Shown in pieces: positions 8,267-16,458 of a stretch of DNA of 64,000 nucleotides (position 1 is the stretch's first letter; every line of letters starts with the position of its first letter). This DNA is from Flectobacillus roseus (GTDB lineage Bacteria > Bacteroidota > Bacteroidia > Cytophagales > Spirosomataceae). A model generated the notes under the pieces. It searched no databases. It was not told where the DNA came from and saw nothing but the letters and a program-made list of their open reading frames with translations. Location of the stretch: assembly GCF_030056665.1 (NCBI RefSeq), contig NZ_JASHIG010000003.1. One strand, written 5' to 3'. A program made the translations under genes and the position numbers.

Positions 8267-9757
8267 TTAAAGAACGATTACGTAGTAGTAACGAGTGCCG
8301 TCCATATCTACACCCTCGATTTTTACACGACCTTTACGGTTTTGTAATAAATCAGCCGCTTCTTTGGCATCTTTTACAGCTTTGTCATCGATTTTTGAGA
8401 TAATCAAACCGCTTTCAACACCTTGGTAACCCAAACGACCTTCTGGATTTACATCGGTTAATTTTACACCACCTGAAAGTTTCAATTTAGCTTTTTCTGC
8501 TTCTGAAAGGTTGGCGATTTTTGCACCAAGATATTCACTTGCAATAGCAGCACCAGCCGATTCACCTTTTACGATGTTGGTGTTGCCATCTTTGTTTTTC
8601 AATACCACATTGAAATCTTTTGTCGAACCATCACGGTTTACAGTAACTACTACTGTTTCACCTGGACGTTTACGACCTACCAATTCCATTAATTTTGAAT
8701 TCGATTTGGTCTCAATTCCATCTACTTTGACGATCACGTCGTTTACTTTTAACCCTGCAGACTGTGCAGAGCTATTATTGGCAAAGCCGCCAACTAATAC
8801 GCCTTCGCTCACTTTTAGCCCTTTCTCCTCTGCAACCTTCGCTGAAACATCTTGGATACTCACGCCCAAGTAACCACGTTGTACATTACCATACTTAATC
8901 AAGTCAGCTGATACTTTTTTTACAATACTTACAGGTACTGCAAAAGAATAACCTGCAAACTGACCAGTACGGCTGTAAATAGCAGTATTGATACCAATTA
9001 ACTCACCTTTCAAGTTCACCAAAGCACCACCTGAGTTACCAGGGTTTACCGCTGCATCTGTTTGGATAAACGATTCAAGCGGGTTTACATCTTCTTTGTC
9101 ACGATCGATAATGTTTTGACGACCTTTTGCTGATACGATACCAGCCGTTACGGTTGACTCAAGATTAAAAGGGTTACCAACTGCCAATACCCATTCGCCA
9201 ACTCTTAATGCATCAGAATCACCGAAGGTTAAAAATGGCAAATTCGTAGCTTTTACTTGAATTACAGCCAAGTCTGTTGAAGGGTCAGTACTTACTACTT
9301 TAGCCTTCAATTCACGCTTGTCACCAAGAATTACAGTTACTTCATCGGCATCTTGTACCACGTGGTTGTTGGTTACGATATAACCATCAGCACTGATAAT
9401 TACACCAGAACCAGAAGCTTCTTGTGCTTCGGGCTGACGACGACGGCTACCGCCCAAATCTCCAAATCCGAAGAAATCTTCGAATGGATCTACCATCTGG
9501 CGGTTTACCTGACGGGTCATTTTTGTTTTGATATGGACAACTGCAGGCGTTGCTTTTTCTGCAGCGAAAGTAAATTCTGTTAATGAACCTGCCGCTGCTC
9601 CACTATTCGACACCATACGAGTAAAGGCAGATGGAGTATCTGAAAATACAGCGTCAGATGAAGACTTTTCGATGAATAACTTATAGGCTCCGAGCGTGGT
9701 CGCACTGCTCAAAGCACCAACGATGGCAAGGGTTTTTAAATTATTGTTCATTTCCAT
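8267..9757 (-). CDS. htrA: HtrA/Deg-family periplasmic serine protease
   Basis: ATP-independent protease/chaperone of the cell envelope that degrades misfolded exported proteins. Numbered from the chosen start (496 residues): an N-terminal uncleaved or cleavable hydrophobic segment (LKTLAIVGALSSATTLGAY), a trypsin-like domain with catalytic H132 (TNNHVV), D162 (PSTDLAVIQV) and S242 (NPGNSGGALV), then two PDZ domains (about 275-365 and 400-495). I prefer the ATG at 9757 (or 9751), because the upstream extension to 9868 has basic, non-signal-like residues and would bury the membrane segment. The gene lies downstream of hsp20 on the same strand but with its own terminator between them, so a shared heat or envelope-stress response is inferred from proximity only. 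Confidence 0.93.
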   Translation of the reverse strand: MEMNNNLKTLAIVGALSSATTLGAYKLFIEKSSSDAVFSDTPSAFTRMVSNSGAAAGSLTEFTFAAEKATPAVVHIKTKMTRQVNRQMVDPFEDFFGFGDLGGSRRRQPEAQEASGSGVIISADGYIVTNNHVVQDADEVTVILGDKRELKAKVVSTDPSTDLAVIQVKATNLPFLTFGDSDALRVGEWVLAVGNPFNLESTVTAGIVSAKGRQNIIDRDKEDVNPLESFIQTDAAVNPGNSGGALVNLKGELIGINTAIYSRTGQFAGYSFAVPVSIVKKVSADLIKYGNVQRGYLGVSIQDVSAKVAEEKGLKVSEGVLVGGFANNSSAQSAGLKVNDVIVKVDGIETKSNSKLMELVGRKRPGETVVVTVNRDGSTKDFNVVLKNKDGNTNIVKGESAGAAIASEYLGAKIANLSEAEKAKLKLSGGVKLTDVNPEGRLGYQGVESGLIISKIDDKAVKDAKEAADLLQNRKGRVKIEGVDMDGTRYYYVIVL

Positions 9758-10176
9758 TTTTAAATAAAGAGTTTTTAATGTGAACCAGACTCGTACTTTA
9801 TTTCCTAAACGGTCTAGTGGAATAGATTGTTTTGTTGAAATTTGTAGCTGTTGGCTCTTGTTTGTCAAGCAAAAGTTTTTTTCAAAAAAACACTCGGCTT
9901 AAACTTTTGAGCTTCCTGCCAGTAAACTAACTGAGCGAGTTTTTTTGATTTCACTACGCTAATTTAACGTAAAATCAAGATTCAAGGTGCACACATTAAT
10001 GGCATTTTAACATATTTTAAGAATTCTGTTACTTTCGCTATTTCGCCAGAGAAAAAAAGAAGGGAATATCCATCCAACTGTTTCTCTAAATTGAAAAAAA
10101 GTTAGGGATATTCCCCAAAATTGAGTTCCAAAAGAGACTATACTCTCAGTCTCTTTTTGGCTTTATATTTTACTCA
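9758..10176. other. Intergenic region between hsp20 and htrA with a long stem-loop
   Basis: 419 bp. It holds the hsp20 terminator (10131-10156) and a separate stem-loop at 9882-9948, whose arms TCAAAAAAAC and GTTTTTTTGA are exactly complementary with a further short CTCG/CGAG pairing inside. The latter has no gene to terminate and could be a small RNA or part of the htrA control region. Confidence 0.4.
10131..10156 (-). terminator. Terminator of hsp20
   Basis: AAAGAGACT (10131-10139) pairs with AGTCTCTTT (10148-10156) around an 8-nt loop, about 20 bp past the hsp20 stop. Confidence 0.7.
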
Positions 10177-10629
10177 TTACAAAACTGCAATCTCTTTTAC
10201 TGCTGGTTTTAATTCCTCTTTTTTCGGCAAACCTACATGAAGAATACCATCAGTATAAGTAGCTTCAATTTTTTCACCATCTACATTTTTAGGTAAGGTA
10301 AATGTGCGTTGGAATTGGTTGTAATTAAACTCCTGACGAGTATATTTCTCAGTTTTCTCCTCCTGTTGTTGTTCTTGAACCGCCGATATTGTCAAGCGAT
10401 TTTCGTGTAGACTCAATTTGAAGTTTTCTTTTTTCAAGCCAGGAGCTGCTACTTCAATTTCGAATCCTGTTTCTGATTCTTTTACATTAACTGCTGGAAT
10501 AGATTGGTAATATGAATTGTGAAAATGAGCTTTAGGTAACATAGTATCGAATTGTTTAAAAAGGTTGTTAATGTCGTTGTTAAAAGTTGAATTTCTTTTT
10601 ACTGCTGGGTTTAGTCTTACGAATGTCAT
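10177..10629 (-). CDS. Small heat-shock protein, Hsp20/alpha-crystallin family
   Basis: ATP-independent cytoplasmic holdase that binds unfolding proteins under heat stress. The 150-residue protein has the alpha-crystallin domain at about 46-138: VNVKESETGFEIEVAAPGLK at its start, a central FNYNQFQRTFTLP segment, and the hallmark ATYTDGILHVGLPKK (the A-x-Y-x-x-G-x-L motif) near 128-142. A short N-terminal arm containing a conserved NDINNLFKQF-like helix and a short C-terminal tail match bacterial class A sHsps. The start ATG is unambiguous. The 5' leader contains a hairpin (10678-10698) that could influence translation. Next gene downstream on the strand is htrA. Confidence 0.93.
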   Translation of the reverse strand: MTFVRLNPAVKRNSTFNNDINNLFKQFDTMLPKAHFHNSYYQSIPAVNVKESETGFEIEVAAPGLKKENFKLSLHENRLTISAVQEQQQEEKTEKYTRQEFNYNQFQRTFTLPKNVDGEKIEATYTDGILHVGLPKKEELKPAVKEIAVL

Positions 10630-10976
10630 GGCTTTAAATGTTTTATTTTGTTAATTGAAAAATCACTTTAAAAGAACTACCACGCTGTTGCGGTGGTATT
10701 AACTTTTTTACAAGTTCTATACCAATCGAAAAATTGGTGACATTTTGGCGCTTTTTCTTCTTTTTTACTTAATTTGTGCAGACATAATGTCATGATTGGT
10801 GTTTTGTGCCTCACATCTTGTCATATCTAGTTAATTTTGAGAGCTAAAAAAGTTTGATAAAAGTCCAACAGCATATTGCTTATTTAGCTAGTTTAGCTTG
10901 ATTATTGCTAATTATATCTGCAAGGATGTAATGTTTATTGATGAAAAATTCTTACTAACACACAAAACTAAAATCT
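10630..10976. other. Divergent intergenic region hsp20 / outer-membrane protein
   Basis: 347 bp containing the presumed promoters of both genes. Apart from the hairpin at 10678-10698 I see only AT-rich sequence; a TATATCTG near 10915 is one base from the -7 consensus and could serve the rightward gene. Confidence 0.4.
10678..10698 (-). promoter_or_regulatory. Hairpin in the hsp20 upstream leader
   Basis: TACCAC pairs with GTGGTA, extendable by GC/GC with one bulged G, about 50 bp upstream of the start codon. It does not match the CIRCE operator. It may be a leader RNA structure; no Shine-Dalgarno is sequestered in it. Confidence 0.3.
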
Positions 10977-11723
10977 ATGTATCGATTAAAATCTCTACTT
11001 ACTGCCTGCTTTGTATGTATGGTTGTCCAATTTGGTGTTTTTGGGCAACAAAAAAAGAAAACTACCACAAGTAAAGTGTCCAAAACTGCCACAACACAAA
11101 GTAATACGTCAAGCACGCCAAACAATGTCAGCGTAAAGCAGTCGACAGGACCACAATCGAATTTGCAAGGATTCAAAGCCAATAAAATGTCTACTAGAAA
11201 CGGACGTTTTGGTGTGCCAGAAGAAATCGCTCCAGACAGATTTGGATTAAGAGGTGGAATAGGGCAGGTAATTCTTTTGGAAGGAGAGCAAACAGATTTA
11301 ATCCCAACTTTTGAAATCGGTGCTTTTGCTAACATTGGTTTTACATCAAGAAGCCGTTTTCAACCAGAGATTAATTATCAATCAAAGGCAACGAAAAAAA
11401 ATGACATAACCAGTCATGTCAATACGCTCAATATCCCCTTGCTATATCAATATCGCTTCGGGTATGATGCTAAGAGCTTTTTTATAGAAGTAGGCCCTTA
11501 TGCCTCTTATCTGACAAGTACGAATTCATCTTCTGTCAATAATACGATTGATTTGAGCGGATTATCTTTTGGTGATAAAGTAGAAGTTGGCGCTGTTGTA
11601 GGCGCAGGATACCGCTTCGACAAGCGATGGTTTGTAGATTTGAGAGCAAATTACAGTTTGAAAAAAATCAAAGATTTTAACAATTTCACAACCGTATCGC
11701 TTGGAGTTGGATACGGATTTTAA
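10977..11723 (+). CDS. Outer membrane beta-barrel protein (porin-like, PorT/OmpW-type fold)
   Basis: Exported 248-residue protein with a signal peptide ending about residue 24 (CFVCMVVQFGVFGQ), a Lys/Thr/Ser-rich linker (about 25-75) and a small beta-barrel (about 85-248) whose strands end in aromatic and glycine residues, for example FEIGAFANIGFTSRSRFQPE and the C-terminal TTVSLGVGYGF with a terminal Phe as expected for barrel assembly. This fits the 'outer membrane protein beta-barrel' family common in Bacteroidetes; no substrate or partner can be named. It is a single gene followed by repeat family E and a family A element. Confidence 0.8.
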   Translation: MYRLKSLLTACFVCMVVQFGVFGQQKKKTTTSKVSKTATTQSNTSSTPNNVSVKQSTGPQSNLQGFKANKMSTRNGRFGVPEEIAPDRFGLRGGIGQVILLEGEQTDLIPTFEIGAFANIGFTSRSRFQPEINYQSKATKKNDITSHVNTLNIPLLYQYRFGYDAKSFFIEVGPYASYLTSTNSSSVNNTIDLSGLSFGDKVEVGAVVGAGYRFDKRWFVDLRANYSLKKIKDFNNFTTVSLGVGYGF

Positions 11724-11775
11724 GTATTAGTTCTGAATTGTGAATTGCGAATGTAAGTATTTAATTATCAGTATC

Positions 11776-11946
11776 TTAAGTTAGTGCGCAAAATAGAGTT
11801 TAATTTTTGTGTTTTAAGCTTTCAGGTATCGGCTTTCGGCGGTGGGCTTTGGAAAAAAGCATGTCTTTGGTTCTTAAAAACATGTTAGGACTCTTTGCCT
11901 AGTGCCTAGGCATATAACTTAAATCTTATTTTACACGATTACCTGA
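11776..11946 (+). repeat. MITE-like dispersed element, family A, copy 2
   Basis: 171 bp between a rightward gene and lysA, same orientation as copy 1. It starts TTAAGTTAGTGCGCAAAA and ends CACGATTACCTGA. The core GGCTTTCGGCGGTGGGCTTT is identical to copy 1. Just upstream (11731-11775) is a GAATTGTGAATTGCGAATG stretch plus TTATCAGTATCTTAAG that recurs near 30405-30470. Confidence 0.7.
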
Positions 11947-11956
11947 GAGAAGAATA

Positions 11957-12003
11957 AAATTTAGAGTGAGACTTATAATGATCAAGCTCCTCACTCTAAA
12001 TTT
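11957..12003 (-). terminator. Terminator of lysA
   Basis: AAATTTAGAGTGAG (11957-11970) pairs with CTCACTCTAAATTT (11990-12003) with a 19-nt loop, 11 bp past the lysA stop. Its GAGTGA arms resemble the word family seen at other gene ends. Confidence 0.7.
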
Positions 12004-12013
12004 CTATTTCATT

Positions 12014-13258
12014 TTATACGTCTACTTCTACCGTATTACGTAAAATATCCTCGAAACTCTCACGAACACGAATTAGTTTTGCTTCGCCATTAATGACCAA
12101 AACTTCCGCTGGACGAATACGAGAATTGTATTGTGACGACATCGAGAAACAATATGCACCCGCATTCTTCATCGCAATAATATCACCTTTATTCACGGTA
12201 TTCATACGGCGCTCGCTTTGCTGTCCTTCAGCTGACCAGCTAAAAGTATCCGTTTCGCAGATATATCCTACCACACGATAATCATCTTGCTGACTAGCAT
12301 CTTGATTAGATGCGTTAAAAATATCGTGATAAGCTCCATACATCATCGGACGTCCCAAGTGATTTAAGCCTGAGTTTACGCATACAAAAGTCTTGATTGG
12401 GTCTTTTTTGACGGTATTTGCCGTTGTCAAGAATGTTCCAGACTCACTGACCAAAAATTTGCCCGGTTCGAACCATAATTGTAATGGACGACCATATTCT
12501 TGGCAGAAATTTAAAAATGCCGAACTCAAAACTGCTCCTAATTCTGCCATATTTGTAGTAATATCGCCGTCTTTGTAAGCCACTTTGAAGCCACCACCTA
12601 AATCTATAATTTCTAAATCTTTGAAATCTTTGGCCATTTCCAAAATCGCTGAAGCTGCTTGCGTAAAAGCATCCGCATTTTTGACATCAGAACCCGTATG
12701 TTGATGTAAACCGATGATTTTCATATCATACTTTTTCACGATTTCTAAAATTTGCTCTTTCTGATGAATCGAAATACCAAATTTAGATTCTGGATGAGCC
12801 GTCATGATTTTTTCGTTACCACCTCCAAATACGTGAGGTTTGATACGAATCAAAGCTCCTTTTTTGTTGCCATACAATTGTCCAAAAGCTTCCAATACAT
12901 CCAAATTGTCGAGATTGATACGAGCACCAATTTCAGCCGCCAATTCGATTTCATCAAACGAAACACCACTTGGCGTAAAGGTAATTTGTGACCCCTCATA
13001 CCCAGCCATCAAAGCCAAACGAAGCTCTTCTGGAGATACTACATCTATTTCGACCCCGTGCTTGCGCATGAGTTTTAGGATAGACAAATTGGTATTTGCT
13101 TTACAAGCGTATTTTATCTTTATATTAACATCTTTGAATGAATCACGAAGAATGCCTATTTTTTCGATAATTTTGTTGGCGTCATATACATATAGAGGCG
13201 TACCAAACTTGTCGGCCAACTCGGTTAATTGAATCCCTTGGATGTCGTAATAATGCAT
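12014..13258 (-). CDS. lysA: Diaminopimelate decarboxylase
   Basis: PLP enzyme that decarboxylates meso-diaminopimelate to L-lysine, the last step of lysine synthesis. The 414-residue alanine-racemase-fold protein shows the PLP lysine K53 in YACKANTN, the glycine-rich GLHQHTGSDV, the phosphate-binding DLGGGF, EPGKFLVSESG, and the substrate-side CETDTF motif that supplies the active-site cysteine. Ends with the usual FEDIL segment. Cytoplasmic. The ATG at 13258 gives the conventional start. A TATCTTTG box (13376-13383) is a good -7 candidate with a ~115 nt leader. Confidence 0.95.
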   Translation of the reverse strand: MHYYDIQGIQLTELADKFGTPLYVYDANKIIEKIGILRDSFKDVNIKIKYACKANTNLSILKLMRKHGVEIDVVSPEELRLALMAGYEGSQITFTPSGVSFDEIELAAEIGARINLDNLDVLEAFGQLYGNKKGALIRIKPHVFGGGNEKIMTAHPESKFGISIHQKEQILEIVKKYDMKIIGLHQHTGSDVKNADAFTQAASAILEMAKDFKDLEIIDLGGGFKVAYKDGDITTNMAELGAVLSSAFLNFCQEYGRPLQLWFEPGKFLVSESGTFLTTANTVKKDPIKTFVCVNSGLNHLGRPMMYGAYHDIFNASNQDASQQDDYRVVGYICETDTFSWSAEGQQSERRMNTVNKGDIIAMKNAGAYCFSMSSQYNSRIRPAEVLVINGEAKLIRVRESFEDILRNTVEVDV

Positions 13259-13375
13259 TTTTTTGCTATTGTTAAATTCTATTTGTGCCTTTTTGATAAA
13301 TTAACAAAACATATATGCCGTTGAGATAGAAATACAGAATACTATTTTGTCATTGTTTTCAATAAAAGTTAAATA

Positions 13376-13383
13376 CAAAGATA
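13376..13383 (-). promoter_or_regulatory. Candidate -7 box for lysA
   Basis: Minus strand TATCTTTG, a full match to TAnnTTTG, about 118 bp upstream of lysA. Confidence 0.4.
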
Positions 13384-13416
13384 CCCCAATCTTATCACCA
13401 ACTAAAAACATCCCTC

Positions 13417-14736
13417 ATGAAAAAATTCTTATTATTCATTTTATTATTTCAAATAGTACAGTTTGTAGCTAATGCTCAGATTCAGAGTGGGCCAATGGTG
13501 GGCTATTCTGAAATGAAAGAAGTAATGCTTTGGGTGCAAACTCAAAAGCCTTCAAAAGTGAAATTTGTATACTGGGACAAGGAAAATCCCGCTATCAAAT
13601 ACAGTACCGCCGAAATCACTACCAATAAACATGATGGTAATGTGGCAAAATTAGTTTGCGACCAAGTAACAATGGGTAAGAAATACGATTATGAGGTTTG
13701 GGTAAATGGTAAAAAAGTTGCTCGCGATTATCCGCTTTCCTTCCAGTCGCAAGAGTTGTGGCAATATCGTAAAGACCCAGCCAATTTTAAGTTTGCTTTT
13801 GGTAGCTGTAATTACATCAACGAAGCTGAAACGGACCGCCCAGGTCGCGCCTATGGGGGGTATCCTGAAATTTTCACTTCAATTTATCAGAAACAACCTG
13901 ATTTTATGATGTGGGGTGGCGACAACTTCTATTACCGTGAGCCAGACTGGAATACACGTACAGGGATGATTCACCGTAATACTCATTCAAGAAGTATTCC
14001 TGAAATTCAACCATTGTTGGGAAGCGTTCACCACTATGCTATCTGGGACGACCATGATTATGGTCCAAACGATGCCGATCGTTCTTTCTGGAATAAAAAT
14101 ATGTCTTTGGAAATGTTCAAACTATTTTGGGCAAACCCTAACTATGTTTTTGAAAATGAAGCTACTACAGGCACTTTTCAATGGAATGACGTTCAGTTTT
14201 TTATGGTAGATAACCGTTGGTTCCGCACACCAAATGATAACCACACTGGCGACCGCGAATTTTTGGGTAAAAAACAAATCAATTGGTTGATTGATGCCCT
14301 AATTGGTAGTAAAGCGACTTTTAAATTCATCGTTTGTGGTGGACAAGTGGTCAATCCTGCCAAGGTATTCGAAAATATGGCAACTTATGATGCCGAAAGA
14401 GCAGAGCTTCTCAAGAAAATCGCTGATGCTAAAGTGCCGGGCGTGTTCTTCTTGACAGGTGATCGCCACCATACTTGTTTGCAAAAATTAGAAAGAGCAG
14501 GAAATCTTTATCCTTTGTATGATCTAACTATTTCGCCATTGACGTCTGGCCCTTCAAAACCAGTTAAAGACGAAAATAATTCGCCAATTGTTGATGGTAC
14601 ATTATACACAGAACGTAACTTTGCAATCTGTGAAGTAGCAGGGCCTTTGAAAGACAGAGTCTTGAAAATCACAGTGTACGATACCAAAGGAACACAAGTT
14701 TGGGTAAAAGATATTCACGCTAACGAACTGAAATAG
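13417..14736 (+). CDS. Exported PhoD-like alkaline phosphatase/phosphodiesterase
   Basis: Predicted periplasmic or exported metallophosphoesterase of the PhoD-like family, 439 residues. A signal peptide (FLLFILLFQIVQFVANAQ) is followed by an Ig-like N-terminal domain (about 22-110) and the phosphatase domain with metal-site motifs: FGSCNY (about 129-134), MMWGGDNFYYREPDW (about 165), IWDDHDYGPNDADRSF (about 209-224) and LTGDRHHTCLQ (about 346-356). PhoD enzymes hydrolyse phosphate mono- or diesters using Fe and Ca ions. No phosphate-regulation box is recognisable. Single gene. Confidence 0.9.
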   Translation: MKKFLLFILLFQIVQFVANAQIQSGPMVGYSEMKEVMLWVQTQKPSKVKFVYWDKENPAIKYSTAEITTNKHDGNVAKLVCDQVTMGKKYDYEVWVNGKKVARDYPLSFQSQELWQYRKDPANFKFAFGSCNYINEAETDRPGRAYGGYPEIFTSIYQKQPDFMMWGGDNFYYREPDWNTRTGMIHRNTHSRSIPEIQPLLGSVHHYAIWDDHDYGPNDADRSFWNKNMSLEMFKLFWANPNYVFENEATTGTFQWNDVQFFMVDNRWFRTPNDNHTGDREFLGKKQINWLIDALIGSKATFKFIVCGGQVVNPAKVFENMATYDAERAELLKKIADAKVPGVFFLTGDRHHTCLQKLERAGNLYPLYDLTISPLTSGPSKPVKDENNSPIVDGTLYTERNFAICEVAGPLKDRVLKITVYDTKGTQVWVKDIHANELK

Positions 14737-14859
14737 TGATGTTTTAGCTTGTAATATCTCTCAACCAAGGCAGTGGGGCACTAAGTGGTATCGATTTCTG
14801 TTATACCAAAAAGAGATAGAATTTTCAAAATTCTATCCATCATTTAATTATCGAGAACC

Positions 14860-15288
14860 ATGCAAGTAGAATTAGTTAGAGTAGATGATGCTTTTCACTT
14901 TGAGGCATCAGGAATGTCAGGAGTACCAGTACATATCGACGCAGCCGAAAATATTGGTGGTACCAACTCAGGCGCACGCCCAATGGAACTTTTATTGATG
15001 GGCTTGGGTGGCTGTACTGCTATTGATGTGATTTTGATTTTGAAAAAACAACGCCAACGTATCGACGACCTAAAAATCTCGGTATCGGGCGAACGTGTAA
15101 AAATCGAAGGAACTGAAATGAATCCATTCCGTAGTATCAATATCCATTTTGCTATGAAAGGCAATATCACTGAGGCAAAAGCTCAAAAGGCTATTGAATT
15201 GTCTATGGAAAAATACTGCTCTGCAACAGCTCAATTGAGCCCTTCGGCTACTATTACGCATACTTATAGCATCGATTTTGCAGAATAG
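14860..15288 (+). CDS. OsmC-family protein
   Basis: Small 142-residue OsmC/Ohr-fold protein. The two redox cysteines are present: C52 in GLGGCTAID and C120 in MEKYCSATAQ. Family members reduce organic hydroperoxides with these thiols or, in the YhfA branch that this resembles in length and in the PMELLLMGLGGC segment, have no settled role. Cytoplasmic. Its own start is at an ATG about 120 bp after the phosphatase gene, and a strong hairpin follows, so it may be separately transcribed. Confidence 0.88.
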   Translation: MQVELVRVDDAFHFEASGMSGVPVHIDAAENIGGTNSGARPMELLLMGLGGCTAIDVILILKKQRQRIDDLKISVSGERVKIEGTEMNPFRSINIHFAMKGNITEAKAQKAIELSMEKYCSATAQLSPSATITHTYSIDFAE

Positions 15289-15393
15289 ATTTAACTTGTT
15301 TGCATTGGCAATAGGCAAATAGTTTTAACAACTACAGATATGCTTTTGCCGAAAGCCAAATAGTTGAATCACTAACTTAGAAATACCATCGAC

Positions 15394-15429
15394 AAAACCC
15401 TTGTTTGACTTTGGTCAAGCAAGGGTTTT
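15394..15429 (+). terminator. Terminator after the OsmC gene
   Basis: AAAACCCTTGTTTGAC pairs with GTCAAGCAAGGGTTTT over 16 positions (one T-G wobble) with a 4-nt loop. Confidence 0.7.
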
Positions 15430-15547
15430 GTGCTAATTTTGGGGTTATTTTGAGAAAAGATTTACAAGAAATTATTCTAGAAATATTGAATTAAAGCACT
15501 TCTGATAGTGGTTGACTTCAATATCAGCTATAAATATTCATCATCCC

Positions 15548-16342
15548 ATGCAACAGTATCACGATTTACTCCAACATATTATGGACAACGGTGCGGTAAA
15601 AACAGACCGTACTGGTACAGGAACAAAAAGTGTATTTGGTTACCAAATGCGTTTTAACCTTCAAGAAGGTTTTCCGATGGTAACTACCAAAAAAGTACAC
15701 CTAAAATCGATTATCCACGAATTGTTGTGGTTTATTCAGGGCGATACCAATACCAAATATCTTAAAGATCACGGTGTGAGCATTTGGGACGAATGGGCCA
15801 ACGAAAACGGTGATTTAGGCCCTGTATATGGCAAACAGTGGAGAAGCTGGACAGCGCCAAATGGTAAAGTAATCGACCAATTGAAAGAGGTGATTGATAC
15901 CTTGAAAAAAAGCCCAGATTCACGTCGTATCATTGTTAGTGCATGGAATGTCGGAGAATTATCAGAAATGGCCTTGATGCCTTGCCATGCGCTATTTCAG
16001 TTTTATGTTGCAGATAACAAACTTTCATGCCAATTATACCAACGTAGTGCTGACGTATTTTTGGGTGTACCTTTCAATATTGCTTCGTATGCCTTGCTGA
16101 CAATGATGGTAGCACAAGTATGTGATTTGGAACTCGGCGATTTTATTTGGACTGGTGGCGATACGCACATCTATTCAAACCATTACGAGCAAGTAGCTAC
16201 ACAACTTTCACGTGAGATTCGTCCATTACCAACCATGAAAATTAATCCAGAAGTAAAAGATATCTTCTCTTTCAAGTTTGAAGATTTTACGTTGGAAAAC
16301 TATAACCCACACCCAGCGATTAAAGCTCCTGTAGCGGTTTAA
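15548..16342 (+). CDS. thyA: Thymidylate synthase
   Basis: Converts dUMP and methylene-tetrahydrofolate to dTMP. From the ATG at 15548 the product is 264 residues, the classical ThyA length, and begins MQQYHDLLQHIMDNG; an upstream TTG would only add twelve unlikely residues. Active-site Cys146 lies in MALMPCHALFQFYV; the phosphate-binding arginines are in DRTGTGT (20-26) and SPDSRRIIVSAW; the RSADVFLGVPFNIASYALL segment and the terminal NPHPAIKAPVAV are diagnostic. It is the de novo counterpart of tdk at 41.5 kb. Dihydrofolate reductase, often adjacent, is not next to it. Confidence 0.96.
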   Translation: MQQYHDLLQHIMDNGAVKTDRTGTGTKSVFGYQMRFNLQEGFPMVTTKKVHLKSIIHELLWFIQGDTNTKYLKDHGVSIWDEWANENGDLGPVYGKQWRSWTAPNGKVIDQLKEVIDTLKKSPDSRRIIVSAWNVGELSEMALMPCHALFQFYVADNKLSCQLYQRSADVFLGVPFNIASYALLTMMVAQVCDLELGDFIWTGGDTHIYSNHYEQVATQLSREIRPLPTMKINPEVKDIFSFKFEDFTLENYNPHPAIKAPVAV

Positions 16343-16403
16343 GTAAAAATGATGAATTGTGAGTGGTGAATTGTGAGATAGTATCATTCAAGCATATAAA
16401 AAC

Positions 16404-16441
16404 AAAAAAAGCGGAAACCAATTTCTTGATTTCCGCTTTTA
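16404..16441. terminator. Bidirectional terminator between thyA and gmd
   Basis: AAAAAAAGCGGAAA pairs with TTTCCGCTTTT between two convergent genes, with A-run and T-run on both sides. Confidence 0.85.
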
Positions 16442-16458
16442 AAATATATTTTTCAACG

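Noticed and set aside
12470..12490. GGTTCGAACC resembling a tRNA T-loop
   Set aside because: It lies inside the lysA coding sequence and no acceptor or anticodon arm surrounds it.
12840..13232. 130-codon plus-strand frame opposite lysA
   Set aside because: Antisense shadow of lysA with no signal or family.
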